Below are positions 1 to 9,333 of a stretch of DNA of 64,000 nt, in pieces. How positions within the stretch are numbered: the stretch's first letter is position 1; the number at the start of each line of letters is the position of its first letter. Source of the stretch: Ostreibacterium oceani (GTDB lineage Bacteria > Pseudomonadota > Gammaproteobacteria > Cardiobacteriales > Ostreibacteriaceae); assembly GCF_009362845.1 (NCBI RefSeq), contig NZ_WHNW01000003.1, positions 124,001 through 188,000 of the forward strand, given 5' to 3'. Both the position numbers and the translations under genes were made by a program. The notes beneath the pieces were generated by a model, which saw only the letters and a program-made list of their open reading frames with translations, had not been told where the DNA came from and searched no databases.

Positions 1-2
1 AT

Positions 3-590
3 AGCTGGTTGATGGGTATTAATACGAATTTACCTAAGACCATCAGGGTGCGCTGGGTCAAACCCGTTACAGCCGATTTTCACGCCCGATTTTCGGCGCA
101 ATTTAGGCGTTATCACTATGTGATTTATGATCATTCAGTGAGCTCGGCTGTGTTACACGGGTTGGTGACGCCGTGGCATTGCCGACTCAATGGTGAATTG
201 ATGCATCAGGCTGGGCAAATACTCGTTGGAGAACAAGATTTATCCAGTTTTAGAGCAGCAAACTGCCAATCTAACTCACCGTTTCGTTGCGTGCACCATC
301 TTCGCGTGATGCGCCATCGTCGGGCACTAGTGATTGATATTCAAGCCAATGCCTTTTTATACCATATGGTTCGAAATATCGTGGGTTCGTTAATTTGGGT
401 GGGTATGGGGAAAAAAGACAGCGCTTGGTTTGAAACGGTTTTTTATACAAAAGACCGTCGCTTAGCCGCACCAACGGCGCCACCAAATGGGCTATATTTA
501 GTCGCAGTTGGTTATGATTTGAGGTATAATATCCTTTCTGGTGATTGTTGTGACGATAGTTGCGATAGCCAAATGATTGCTACTTTTTAA
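3..590 (+). CDS. truA: tRNA pseudouridine(38-40) synthase TruA, 5' part outside the window
   Basis: This is the C-terminal part of TruA, which converts uridines 38-40 of tRNA anticodon arms to pseudouridine. The frame is open from the first full codon at position 3, so the visible TTG/ATG codons at 9-14 are internal and the gene starts before the window; the catalytic Asp motif is not included. Visible family features are the segment DFHARFSA followed by RRYHYVIY, and the C-terminal FLYHMVRNIVGSL block with the G-L-Y-L-V ending typical of TruA. The tail after VGYDLRYN is a short non-conserved extension. Identity is firm from these blocks. Confidence 0.93.
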   Translation, partial: SWLMGINTNLPKTIRVRWVKPVTADFHARFSAQFRRYHYVIYDHSVSSAVLHGLVTPWHCRLNGELMHQAGQILVGEQDLSSFRAANCQSNSPFRCVHHLRVMRHRRALVIDIQANAFLYHMVRNIVGSLIWVGMGKKDSAWFETVFYTKDRRLAAPTAPPNGLYLVAVGYDLRYNILSGDCCDDSCDSQMIATF

Positions 591-613
591 ACGTGTGTTC
601 TAAGGTGATTTAG

Positions 614-877
<264 letters not shown>

Positions 878-943
878 GCTATTTCGTTGGTTAACCGATA
901 ACTACGTGGTTTTTATCCGTGTGGTATCAATATACCAATGAGT

Positions 944-975
944 CAACGAACCAACGAACCAACGAACCAACGAAT
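944..975 (+). repeat. 8-bp tandem repeat CAACGAAC, four copies
   Basis: Three perfect copies of CAACGAAC are followed by a fourth ending in T, in the gap between the ferredoxin and the ABC binding protein. Related but looser CCAACGAA and TAACGAAT words continue to about 1015. It sits upstream of the binding-protein start, where copy-number change could alter promoter or leader spacing; that is inference. Confidence 0.9.
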
Positions 976-1039
976 TGATCCAAAAGCCAACGAATCTCAA
1001 AATCTAACGAATCTCAACATCGAAAATAGGTGAATTCAA

Positions 1040-2230
1040 ATGCTCAAACCATGTCTTGTGTTAATGTCTTTATGGGTTGCAACCGTTGGCTTGGCGCAGT
1101 CGCAGTCGCAAAATCAAACGCAAACGCAAAATCAAACGCCACCTCAAGGCGAGCCAATAACAATAGGTGCTATTCTCCCGTTTAGTGGTGGATTGGAGTT
1201 GTTTGGTGAGCAAGCAAAAGCAGGAATTGATTTGGCAGTGTCTGAGATTAACGCAGCGGGCGGTGTGTATGGGCGACCCTTAGCAGTCATTTACGAAGAC
1301 AATAAAACGGACCCTAAAACTTCAGTTGAAAAAGCCAACAAACTCATCCGCCAAGATGGTGCAATTGCCTTAATCGGTCCAATTACGTCAAACGCACGTG
1401 ATGCCATACAGCCAACCAGCGCTCGATTCGGTGTGCCACTGCTCTATGCGACGAATTACGAAGGCGGTGTCTGTCCACAAGACAATGTCTTTGCGTTTAA
1501 CACCGTGCCAAACCAAGAACTCGCACATTTGATTCCCGCGATGGCGATTCGCTCAGGAAAATCTTTTTATCTATTCGGTGCGGATTATGTTTGGCCGCAA
1601 AAAATGTTTGAGGCAGCCGATCAGCTTATTGCCGATATTGACGGCGAAGTCGTAGGCAAGTCTTTGACACCATTTGGCGTCAAAGACTTCACCCCATCTA
1701 TTCGACAGATTATGCGTAGCGAGGCCGATGTGTTGGTATTTGCGCTGCCAGGGGCGGATGGCGTGACTTTTATGAAGCAGGCGATTGAGTTAGGGTTGAC
1801 AAAACAAGTCAGTATTGCCTTTTTAGGCTTTTCAGAGACTTATTTGGGCGTGTTTGGCGCGCAATCGGATTTAGATATTTGGGTAACCGTTCCGTTTGTT
1901 TCTACGCTGCCTGCTGCCCAAAAATTTGTACAGGCGGTGCAAGCAAGCGATAAAAATATCCAAGGCGTATCACATTATGCCTTTAGCCACTATACGGCGA
2001 TTCAGTTTATGGCCAACGCGTTAAATCAGATTGACGCCAACCAGCTTTCTGCTAAATCGTTGAGTCAGGAGCTTAGCTCAACAGGCGTGGATGCACTGAC
2101 TGGCCGTGTTATCATGGACGAGACACACCATGTCTCGTTACCGATGTATTTGGCGCACTCTCAGGGTGAGCGTTTAGAAATGGTGTTGCCGCTTGGCATC
2201 AAACAGCCAGCGCCCAACTGCCAACGTTAA
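1040..2230 (+). CDS. ABC transporter substrate-binding protein, Liv/Urt (HAAT) family
   Basis: This periplasmic binding protein (396 aa) belongs to a hydrophobic amino acid / amide / urea type importer. It starts with a signal peptide (MLKPCLVLMSLWVATVGLA) followed by a low-complexity Q/N/T linker, then the Peripla_BP_6 fold beginning at ITIGAILPFSGG. The segments FYLFGADYVWP and ALPGADGVTFMKQ resemble the UrtA / amide-binding branch more than classic LivJ, but substrate cannot be fixed from sequence. An AGGTG ribosome site precedes the ATG. It heads a cluster with two ATPases and two permeases. No urease or amidase gene is nearby in the window. Confidence 0.88.
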   Translation: MLKPCLVLMSLWVATVGLAQSQSQNQTQTQNQTPPQGEPITIGAILPFSGGLELFGEQAKAGIDLAVSEINAAGGVYGRPLAVIYEDNKTDPKTSVEKANKLIRQDGAIALIGPITSNARDAIQPTSARFGVPLLYATNYEGGVCPQDNVFAFNTVPNQELAHLIPAMAIRSGKSFYLFGADYVWPQKMFEAADQLIADIDGEVVGKSLTPFGVKDFTPSIRQIMRSEADVLVFALPGADGVTFMKQAIELGLTKQVSIAFLGFSETYLGVFGAQSDLDIWVTVPFVSTLPAAQKFVQAVQASDKNIQGVSHYAFSHYTAIQFMANALNQIDANQLSAKSLSQELSSTGVDALTGRVIMDETHHVSLPMYLAHSQGERLEMVLPLGIKQPAPNCQR

Positions 2231-2250
2231 TTGTATTGTTGCCATTGGGT

Positions 2251-2352
2251 GTCACAGGGTATCACAGGGTATCACAGGGTATCACAGGGTATCACAGGGT
2301 ATCACAGGGTGGGTATCACAGGGTGGGTATCACAGGGTGGGTATCACAGGGT
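2251..2352 (+). repeat. Intergenic tandem repeat (10-bp then 14-bp units) inside the ABC operon
   Basis: Six copies of ATCACAGGGT (the first starts GTC) are followed by three copies of the 14-mer GGGTATCACAGGGT, which is the decamer plus a duplicated GGGT. The block fills most of the gap between the binding protein and the first ATPase gene, so copy-number change would alter spacing within the transcript. No coding potential is evident. Confidence 0.95.
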
Positions 2353-2397
2353 GGGTGGCATTGAGTACCATTGTTGCTATTATTGGTAAAGTAGCCG

Positions 2398-3174
2398 ATG
2401 CTTTTGGTTGACAACTTGACCAAACAATTTGGCAATCAGCCAGTGCTAACTGGGTGTCATCTGGAGATTGCCAAGGGTAGCTTGACCGCGATTATTGGAC
2501 CGAACGGATGTGGCAAATCGACACTGTTTAATGTATTAACAGGGGATTTGGCTGCCGATCGAGGGCGTGTCGTGTTCTGCGGCCAAGATATCGCCCAAAA
2601 ACACCCGCGTCAAATTGCACGGCAAGGGCTATTGCGAAAATTCCAAATTCCTGGCGTTTATGCCAATCTCACGGTTGCGGCGCATTTGCAATTAGCAACA
2701 TCGCTGTTGCCTCGTCAATCAAACCCACGTTGGTCTTTTTTTATGCGTTCATCCAGCCGCCATAAACGGCGCCAAAATTGCGCTGAAGTCCAAGATGCGA
2801 ATATCCAAACGCACGCCAATACGCTGGGGCTAGGTAAGCTATGGGATACGCAAGCAAAACACCTGTCGACTGGGCAAAAACAGCGTTTAGAATTAGCCAT
2901 GTTATTGTTACTGAAACCCAAGTTGCTGCTATTGGATGAGCCCATTGCCGGAATGAGTGCAAAGGAAGCCGCAGAAACCCTAGATTTACTCAAACAACTC
3001 AATGCGGATGGTCTCACCATTGTCGTGATTGAGCACAATATGGATTTTGTCAAGCGATTGACTGAAGATATCGCGGTATTGATGTCTGGGCAGTTTCAGC
3101 TACGAGGGCATTATGACCTCATCAAGGCTGACCCAAATATTCGGAAAAACTACCTCGGGACGATTTATGCCTGA
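2398..3174 (+). CDS. ABC transporter ATP-binding protein, LivG/UrtD type
   Basis: This is the first of two cytoplasmic ATPases of the importer (258 aa). Walker A is GPNGCGKST near residue 36. The signature is degenerate, LSTGQKQRLE rather than LSGG, and is followed by Walker B LLLLDEPIAGMS and the H-loop VIEHNMDFV. The RKFQIPGVYANLTV segment is typical of LivG/UrtD proteins. A 40-residue stretch rich in Arg, Ser and Asn (around residues 103-140) is a poorly conserved insert. The gene overlaps the start of the next ATPase by 8 bp, which suggests coupled translation. Confidence 0.9.
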   Translation: MLLVDNLTKQFGNQPVLTGCHLEIAKGSLTAIIGPNGCGKSTLFNVLTGDLAADRGRVVFCGQDIAQKHPRQIARQGLLRKFQIPGVYANLTVAAHLQLATSLLPRQSNPRWSFFMRSSSRHKRRQNCAEVQDANIQTHANTLGLGKLWDTQAKHLSTGQKQRLELAMLLLLKPKLLLLDEPIAGMSAKEAAETLDLLKQLNADGLTIVVIEHNMDFVKRLTEDIAVLMSGQFQLRGHYDLIKADPNIRKNYLGTIYA

Positions 3175-3940
3175 CGCACCGATTTTAGCCTGTCAGCAGT
3201 GGGCGTTAGGCTATGATGCGCCAACGGTTTTGAGCGGAATTAACTGGCAGTTAGCCGCGCAGTCGATTGTCGCGTTGGTCGGGCAGAATGGTGTTGGAAA
3301 ATCCAGTTTTTTAAAATCTATCATGGGGCTAATGCCCGCAGTGCAGGGCGATTGTTATTTCCAAGGACAATCGCTTGCAAAACGGAAAACCGTCGATATT
3401 GCGCGTCTGGATATTGCCTATGTGCCACAGGATAACGCGGTTTTCAATCAGTTAACCGTGGCGGAGCATTTTGCCTTGGTAAACCAATTACCGATCGAGG
3501 TGAATTTGCAGCATTTTCCGCAGCTACAGCGTGCACCCCAAAAACTGGCTGGGAAGTTATCGGGCGGGCAACGCCAGCAACTTGCGATTGCCTTTGCCTT
3601 GGCGAGTTCGCCTTTGCTATTATTGCTCGATGAACCCAGTGCAAATATCCAGCCCTCGATTGTCGAACAGTTAACCGAGACGCTATCTGATATTCACCAA
3701 CAAACGGGGCTGGCGATTATTTTAGCCGAACAAAATCTATCGATGATTTCACAGTTGGCAAACACTGCGTACTTGATTGAACCTGAGCGTTTTATTGAAA
3801 CCCCGATACCTATCGACACAACCGACCCTAAACAACTATCCGAGGCGTTATCGTCATTGTCTTCGCTGTCTACGTTGTCTGCGTTGTCGGACTTGGCAGG
3901 ACATCAAACGGGATTAACCAATCCAGCGAAGCGAGGTTAA
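3167..3940 (+). CDS. ABC transporter ATP-binding protein, LivF/UrtE type
   Basis: This is the second ATPase of the importer. The start at 3167 (MPDAPILACQQW) overlaps the end of the preceding gene, and family length fits this start better than the upstream ATG at 3113. It has Walker A GQNGVGKSS, signature LSGGQRQQLAIA, Walker B LLLLDEPSANIQP and an H-loop equivalent ILAEQNL in which Gln replaces His, a change common in LivF proteins. The last 40 residues are a Ser/Leu-rich repetitive tail (LSSLSSLSTLSALSDL) encoded by short repeats and are not part of the ABC domain. Confidence 0.9.
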   Translation: MPDAPILACQQWALGYDAPTVLSGINWQLAAQSIVALVGQNGVGKSSFLKSIMGLMPAVQGDCYFQGQSLAKRKTVDIARLDIAYVPQDNAVFNQLTVAEHFALVNQLPIEVNLQHFPQLQRAPQKLAGKLSGGQRQQLAIAFALASSPLLLLLDEPSANIQPSIVEQLTETLSDIHQQTGLAIILAEQNLSMISQLANTAYLIEPERFIETPIPIDTTDPKQLSEALSSLSSLSTLSALSDLAGHQTGLTNPAKRG

Positions 3941-4024
3941 CGGTGAAATCATGTTAAGCCCGTACGATAATAGCAGGATTTTTCTCCGTGAGCTACGGTG
4001 CGCAGTAATACAAGGGATCAGCGT

Positions 4025-4858
4025 ATGATTGTAGTGCTAGATATCCTCTATAGCGTATTGGTGTTGATGATGGTTGTGCAAGGGCTTGCGATTATTTTTG
4101 GCTTGCTACGGGTGATTAATTTGGCGCATGGTGAACTGATGATGCTAGGTGCTTACAGCCTTTGGTTACTGTCGCAAACGCCTGTACCATTTGTGTTTTC
4201 TTTGCTGATTACCGCCGTTGGTATGGCAGCTGTTGGTGGCGTGATGTACTACTTGGTGATTAAGCGTATCCGCCATCGGTTATTGGACACGATTTTGGCA
4301 ACGTGGGGCGTTTCTATTGTGTTGCAACAGTTGATTCGTCTGTGTTTTGGCTCAGGCAGCCAACACCTAGAAGCGCCGACTACGCAGTTGATTTTGCTAT
4401 TTGGGCACGATTATCCGCTCTATCGCTTAATCGTGATGGGGCTAAGTCTATTGAGCTTGGCGGGGCTGTATGTGTTGTTTTTTGGTACGCGTTTTGGGGT
4501 AAAAGCGCGTGCAGTGATTAGCAACCCAACCCTTGCCACTGCCGCAGGACTGCCTGCGGAAAAGCTGTATTTGATTAGTTTTATGATTGGCGGCATGATG
4601 GCCGGTGTGGCTGGCGCAGTTATCGCACCAACCATGAGTATTTCGCCATTGATGGGTGGGGATTATTTGGTACCAGCGTTTTTGTCGGTGTTAATTGGCG
4701 GTTTGGGTAGTATTATCTCGGCGTTGAGTGGCGCAGCGGTGATTGCAGGTAGTCAATCGTTACTCACGGTGTTATTTGATCCCGTGATTGCACAACTGGG
4801 CATGCTGGGTCTTGCCATTGCGTTATTAAAATGGTTTCCTAGCGGGTTGTTTAAATGA
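4025..4858 (+). CDS. ABC transporter permease, LivH/UrtB type
   Basis: This is an inner-membrane permease subunit with about eight hydrophobic segments. The N-terminal block GLLRVINLAHGELMMLGAY is the hallmark of the LivH/UrtB family, and LIGGLGSI near the C terminus is the usual ATPase-contact region. The start at 4025 has an AAGGGATC ribosome site 5 bp upstream and is preferred over the ATG at 3998. It is the short form without the large N-terminal domain of many UrtB proteins. The stop overlaps the next start by 4 bp. Confidence 0.9.
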   Translation: MIVVLDILYSVLVLMMVVQGLAIIFGLLRVINLAHGELMMLGAYSLWLLSQTPVPFVFSLLITAVGMAAVGGVMYYLVIKRIRHRLLDTILATWGVSIVLQQLIRLCFGSGSQHLEAPTTQLILLFGHDYPLYRLIVMGLSLLSLAGLYVLFFGTRFGVKARAVISNPTLATAAGLPAEKLYLISFMIGGMMAGVAGAVIAPTMSISPLMGGDYLVPAFLSVLIGGLGSIISALSGAAVIAGSQSLLTVLFDPVIAQLGMLGLAIALLKWFPSGLFK

Positions 4859-5862
4859 TACGGTGGCGACAAGACAATCAGGGTAAATTAATCAGCTTGG
4901 CCCTATGGTTGCTGTTGTTGTTATTGCCGATAGGGATGAGTGGCTATAGTTTATCGCAGTTTTCGATTTATTTTTGTTATGGGATTTTTGCCATGAGCTT
5001 GGCTTTTTTATGGGGTCAAGTTGGGCTGTTATGCTTAGGGCAGGCGATTTTTTTTGGTGTTGGCGCGTATAGCATGAGCTTAGCAACTTTGGGGATGCTA
5101 CCTACGCTGTCCACGCTATCTATGCTGACGGGTAATCATGAATTAATGGTAACGACAGCAGGGGGCGAAATGACGCGGCAGTGGCTGGGTATTGGCTTGG
5201 CTGTGCTGTTGCCGATGTTCATTGCTTTGTGCATGGCGTGGTTGTTGTTTAACGGCAATACGTTAGATGGTGCATTTTTGGGCTTGGTCACCTTGGCATT
5301 GGCCGTGATTGCTGAACGCTTATTTGGACAGTGGTCATTTGTGGGTGGCAGTAATGGGTTATTTAACATTCCACCACTACTGTGGCAGGGTAATTGGCTA
5401 TCAGAAACAAGCGTTTATTTTGTGACGCTAGGGGTTGCGTTTGTGATTTGGGTGGGGTTAGTTGGGCTGCAAAAAAGTCCGCTGGGTCTCATCGTTCGCG
5501 CCGTGCGTGACAACGAACACCGCAGCAGCCATTTAGGGATTCATACCGTCAAAGTCAAAACGCTGTCACTGGTATTGAGTGCGGGCATTGCTGGGTTGGC
5601 AGGGGCGTTGTTTGTGACGCAATTTTACTTTGTATCACCCGATTTGGTTGGGTTTAGGTTATCCACGGAAGTCTTGATTTGGGTGGCCGTCGCAGGGCGG
5701 TTATCGTGTTCGGCCGCTTTTTTTGGGGCTATTAGCGTGCGCCTATTAGAAGGCTACTTGGGTGATGTGTTTGGTGATTACTGGTTGTTGTTGCTGGGTT
5801 TGCTGTTCATTCTCGTGGTGATGTATTTGCCCAAAGGGTTGTTGGGCAAATGGTTGGATTGA
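4855..5862 (+). CDS. ABC transporter permease, LivM/UrtC type
   Basis: This is the second permease subunit (335 aa, about ten hydrophobic segments). The block LWGQVGLLCLGQAIFFGVGAY matches the LivM/UrtC signature, and the conserved cytoplasmic loop S-P-L-G-L-I-V-R-A-V-R-D-N-E follows near residue 205. The ATG overlaps the LivH stop (ATGATA). It closes the importer operon; the next gene runs in the opposite direction. Confidence 0.9.
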   Translation: MIRWRQDNQGKLISLALWLLLLLLPIGMSGYSLSQFSIYFCYGIFAMSLAFLWGQVGLLCLGQAIFFGVGAYSMSLATLGMLPTLSTLSMLTGNHELMVTTAGGEMTRQWLGIGLAVLLPMFIALCMAWLLFNGNTLDGAFLGLVTLALAVIAERLFGQWSFVGGSNGLFNIPPLLWQGNWLSETSVYFVTLGVAFVIWVGLVGLQKSPLGLIVRAVRDNEHRSSHLGIHTVKVKTLSLVLSAGIAGLAGALFVTQFYFVSPDLVGFRLSTEVLIWVAVAGRLSCSAAFFGAISVRLLEGYLGDVFGDYWLLLLGLLFILVVMYLPKGLLGKWLD

Positions 5863-5901
5863 TGGTAAGGCGACTTCCGTCAATCAAGCATCAATCAAGC
5901 A

Positions 5902-6534
5902 TCAACCAAAAGCCAGCCAAATAGCGACACCAATCATTAATGAGCCAGAAATGCGGTTAATGAGTTTGACGTTGCCTGTGTTTTGCAATAAGCGGCGTAG
6001 GGTTTTGCCGCCTTCGCAGTACAGGCATAAACTGGCAAATTCAATCAACACAATCAGCCCAATCAAAATGATGAGCTGAGGGTATAGTGGTTTGCTTTGG
6101 TCGATAAAAGGCGGTAATAAGGCAATAAAAAATGCCCAGCCTTTGGGGTTTGAAACAGCGGTAATCAATCCTTGAAACATCAGTGCCATTCGGCTAGGGC
6201 TTCGCTGTTCTAGTGGGTTTAGGTTAAGTGCAAGTTTACCCTTGGATAGCCACATATTAATCCCGATATAGGCCAGATACAACCCGCCACCGTATTTGAT
6301 GACCATGAAAATTTGTGGGTAGTTTAGCAGGATGACCGCGACACTCATCACGGACGCAATCGCGACAATCGCAACACCAATTAACTCACCAAACATTAAC
6401 CACAGTGTTTTTTTAAAACCAATCTGCATGCCCATCGTTAGCGCCAAAGTCATACAAAGCCCAGGTGTTAATGAGACAAAGGCAAAGGTAGCGATAAAAC
6501 CCGTCAAAATGGCGACATTAATCGATTCTAGCAT
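5902..6534 (-). CDS. LysE/RhtB-family exporter
   Basis: This is an inner-membrane amino acid exporter of the LysE/RhtB family (210 aa, about six membrane segments). Family features are the N-terminal T-P-G-L-C-M-T-L-A block (usually T-P-G-P), the central NPKGWAFFIALLP motif, and a C-terminal RISGSLMIGVAIWLA helix. The start has an AGGAATG site upstream. Its 3' end faces the end of the importer operon at a distance of 39 bp. Substrate is unknown; homoserine, threonine or other amino acids are typical. Confidence 0.88.
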   Translation of the reverse strand: MLESINVAILTGFIATFAFVSLTPGLCMTLALTMGMQIGFKKTLWLMFGELIGVAIVAIASVMSVAVILLNYPQIFMVIKYGGGLYLAYIGINMWLSKGKLALNLNPLEQRSPSRMALMFQGLITAVSNPKGWAFFIALLPPFIDQSKPLYPQLIILIGLIVLIEFASLCLYCEGGKTLRRLLQNTGNVKLINRISGSLMIGVAIWLAFG

Positions 6535-6742
6535 AAAGCATTCCTGTCAGGTAAGCTGTTGTTAATAGGGTTTTTTGGCTTTTTTGCGATATTTGCTTGT
6601 GTTGCGTCCAATCAGCCAATCAGCCAATTAATTAAATAGCAATATAGCCGATATTGTGCAACAAGTCTATGGCTAGGCGTGAAATTATGGGTGATTTTTT
6701 TGCTTGGTAACGGGCAGAGAAATTGGCGGCGTATCTGTTGAT

Positions 6743-7285
6743 TCACGTATCGGTGTCAGGGGCTGCTAATTCTGGCTTACTGCATTCGATAACCGTAGTT
6801 TGAGTGCTATTTTTACTCTCTGTTTTGTAGATATAGAGCGTTTGATTGGGGTTGATGAGTGCTTGGCAAGTATCGTTTTGGCAGTCGATTGCCGCCGTAA
6901 TGTCTTGAAAGCTCGAGGCAAAAGCAGGTGGCTCTCCTGCCACGTAGAGTTTGTTGCCCGTTTCGTTTAGCGTGATAACGCGAATTTCACGGCCAAAAAG
7001 CTGCTGGTGTTGGGTTGGGCGATAGCTGTCTTTGGCAAACCGTTTATAGCCAATTTCGTTGATAATATCGGCTTCGGTTTGGATGGCTTGGGCGCTAAGC
7101 TGGCATAGCGCAATGGATTCCATATCGCTTAATGCCTGTGTTTCAGATGTCGTTTCAGGCGTGGTTTCAAGCGTCGTTTCAGGCGTGGCTTCAAATGCCG
7201 TGGAGTTTGCCGTTTGGCTCGCACAGCCTGACAAGCTGACCGTGCTGAGCAAAACGGATAGGCAAAACACAACACGATGAACCAT
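6743..7285 (-). CDS. Predicted lipoprotein of unknown function
   Basis: I do not recognise a family. The chosen start (MVHRVVFCLSVLLST) opens a lipoprotein signal with lipobox V-S-L-S-G-C. An upstream GTG at 7354 would add two copies of a 20-bp-class repeat and is unlikely. After the lipid Cys comes a tandem Thr/Glu segment (ETTLETTPETTSET), then a 130-residue domain with several Cys residues near the C terminus. It follows fabI by 71 bp on the same strand and may share its transcript. Confidence 0.6.
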   Translation of the reverse strand: MVHRVVFCLSVLLSTVSLSGCASQTANSTAFEATPETTLETTPETTSETQALSDMESIALCQLSAQAIQTEADIINEIGYKRFAKDSYRPTQHQQLFGREIRVITLNETGNKLYVAGEPPAFASSFQDITAAIDCQNDTCQALINPNQTLYIYKTESKNSTQTTVIECSKPELAAPDTDT

Positions 7286-7356
7286 GCGGCTTGTGCTATG
7301 TGATTGTGCGGTAGCGGCTTGCACGATAGGGGTTTGTGCGGTAGCGGCTTGCACGG

Positions 7357-8151
7357 CTAAGACTCTAGCCCTGTCATGGCAACCGTATTGAAACCAGCAT
7401 CCACATAAAGAATTTCGCTAGTGATGCCCGAGGCAAGGTCTGAGGTTAGGAATGCCGCCGCATTGCCAACTTCGTCAATCGAGACGCATTTGCGTAACGG
7501 CGCGGATTTCTCGAATTGTTCTAGCATTTTTCTAAATCCCGAGATACCCGATGCCGCGAGTGTGCGAATGGGACCTGCTGAGATGGCGTTGACGCGCACA
7601 CCAGATTCGCCAAGTGCCGCCGCTAAATAGCGTACGTTTGCCTCTAATGAGGCTTTGGCAACGCCCATCAGGTTATAGTTAGGGATGACTTTGACCGCGC
7701 CCAAATAAGTCATGGCAAGGACTGAGCCTTGGTTTTTTTCTAGCATTGGGCGTGCGGCTTTGGTGAGCGCGACTAGTGAGTAGGCGCTGATGTCGTTTGC
7801 CATGGCGAAGTTTTCACGCGATATGCCGTCTAAAAAGTTGCCTTCTAGCGCTTCGCGCGGCGCAAATGCAACCGAGTGAACCAAGCCATCTAACCCGTCC
7901 CAATGCTGATTTAATGCGGCGAAAACGGCATTGATTTCGTCATCAGACGTGACTTCACAAGGGTAAATAAGGTTGGTGTCACAACCGAGTTCTTCGGCCA
8001 TTTTGACGACGCGGGATTTTAGCTTGTCGTTTTGATAAGTAAAAGCTAACTCAGCGCCTTCGCGTTTCATGGCTTTGGCGATGCCCCAGGCGATAGACAG
8101 GTTAGAAGCCAGTCCTACGATTAAAATTTTCTTATTGGTTAAAAAACCCAT
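7357..8151 (-). CDS. fabI: Enoyl-[acyl-carrier-protein] reductase (NADH) FabI
   Basis: FabI reduces trans-2-enoyl-ACP in the last step of each fatty acid elongation cycle. The start at 8151 ([13 protein letters not shown]) is supported by a CGAGG site; the frame is open 21 codons further upstream but that region is repetitive. Features are the dinucleotide-binding segment [15 protein letters not shown] and the catalytic Y-x6-K pair in [14 protein letters not shown]. The length of 264 aa is normal. The gene is transcribed divergently from the YejB-like permease. Confidence 0.95.
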   Translation of the reverse strand: MGFLTNKKILIVGLASNLSIAWGIAKAMKREGAELAFTYQNDKLKSRVVKMAEELGCDTNLIYPCEVTSDDEINAVFAALNQHWDGLDGLVHSVAFAPREALEGNFLDGISRENFAMANDISAYSLVALTKAARPMLEKNQGSVLAMTYLGAVKVIPNYNLMGVAKASLEANVRYLAAALGESGVRVNAISAGPIRTLAASGISGFRKMLEQFEKSAPLRKCVSIDEVGNAAAFLTSDLASGITSEILYVDAGFNTVAMTGLES

Positions 8152-8287
8152 AGTCGATACCTCGATGACGTAAAGTTGGTTTGCTGAAAGTTGGTTTGCT
8201 GATAAACTAAGCAAACTATTTTATCATAGTTAGGGTAAATAAGTGGTGTGGATTTTTAAGTGAAGTTTAACGGTTGATATCGAGATT

Positions 8288-9307
8288 ATGGGCGCGTATT
8301 TTATTCGACGATTATTATTAGTCATTCCGACTTTTATTGGGATTACTTTTTTGGTGTTTTTAATTACGCGGTTAGTGCCTGGTGGCCCGCTAGAAGAACT
8401 CCTGCAACAAATTCAATTGGCGGGCGCTGATGGTGCAGGAAACAGCCAAACGAATAGCGGCGAAACGTTATCTGACGAACAATTAGCAGAATTAGAACAG
8501 TTTTTTGGGCTCGACCAGTCCATCCCCCAAGCCTATATGGCGTGGATGGGTAAATTATTACAGCTTGATTTTGGGGTGTCTACGCGCTTTCAAGACCCTG
8601 TATTGACTTTAATTAAAGAGCGATTGCCGATTTCGTTGTTTTACGGCATTGCGACGTTGGTGATTGTTTATAGTGTCTGTATTCCATTAGGCATTGTCAA
8701 AGCGATTCGGCACAATACGTCATTTGATTATGTGAGCTCGATTTTGGTGTTTATTGGGTTTGCCATTCCAGGCTATGTGATTGGGATTTTGTTACTCAAT
8801 ACCTTTGCTTATTACTATGATTGGTTGCCGCTAGGGGGATTTGTCAGTGATGAATTTGAAACGCTAGGATTTTGGGGGAAAGTCAATGATGTCTTTCGTC
8901 ATGCTGTTTTGCCGTTGATTGCTTATGTCGCAGGGAGCTTTGCCATGCTGACACTGCTGATGAAAAATTCGCTGATGGAAAATCTCGCCAAAGACTATAT
9001 GAAAACAGCCATTGCCAAAGGGCTGTCGTTTCGCCAAGCGGTGTTTCGCCACGCGTTGCGTAATTCGTTGGTGCCGATTGCGACAGGGTTTGGCGGGGTG
9101 CTGAGTGTGGTGTTGACGGGGTCTTTTTTGATTGAAAGTATTTTTAATATTGATGGCATTGGCTTGTTGGGTTATGAATCGGTGGTCAAGCGCGATTATC
9201 CTGTGGTGATGGGGATTTTGGTGATTTCTTCGTTGCTGTATTTGTTAGGTAATATTTTGTCTGACATTTGTGTGGCGCTGGTCGATCCGCGTGTTAAGTT
9301 TGACTAG
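8288..9307 (+). CDS. Peptide-type ABC transporter permease (DppB/OppB fold, YejB-like)
   Basis: This is an inner-membrane permease (339 aa, six membrane segments) of the BPD_transp_1 family. The start F-I-R-R-L-L-L-V-I-P and RLVPGGP are typical of the OppB/YejB N terminus. A long periplasmic loop follows the first helix, and the EAA-like ATPase-contact loop is at AIAKGLSFRQAVFRHALRNSL. The insert around residues 45-65 (GNSQTNSGETLSDEQ) and overall length resemble YejB. Partner genes (second permease, ATPase, binding protein) are absent on either side in the window, which is unusual for this family. Confidence 0.85.
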   Translation: MGAYFIRRLLLVIPTFIGITFLVFLITRLVPGGPLEELLQQIQLAGADGAGNSQTNSGETLSDEQLAELEQFFGLDQSIPQAYMAWMGKLLQLDFGVSTRFQDPVLTLIKERLPISLFYGIATLVIVYSVCIPLGIVKAIRHNTSFDYVSSILVFIGFAIPGYVIGILLLNTFAYYYDWLPLGGFVSDEFETLGFWGKVNDVFRHAVLPLIAYVAGSFAMLTLLMKNSLMENLAKDYMKTAIAKGLSFRQAVFRHALRNSLVPIATGFGGVLSVVLTGSFLIESIFNIDGIGLLGYESVVKRDYPVVMGILVISSLLYLLGNILSDICVALVDPRVKFD

Positions 9308-9333
9308 TCGTCAGTTTTATATTAGATAATGTG

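Noticed and set aside
1040-5862. Firm assignment of the importer as a urea transporter (urtABCDE)
   Set aside because: Some segments are UrtA/UrtD-like, but urease genes are absent and the permeases are the short form, so the substrate is left open.
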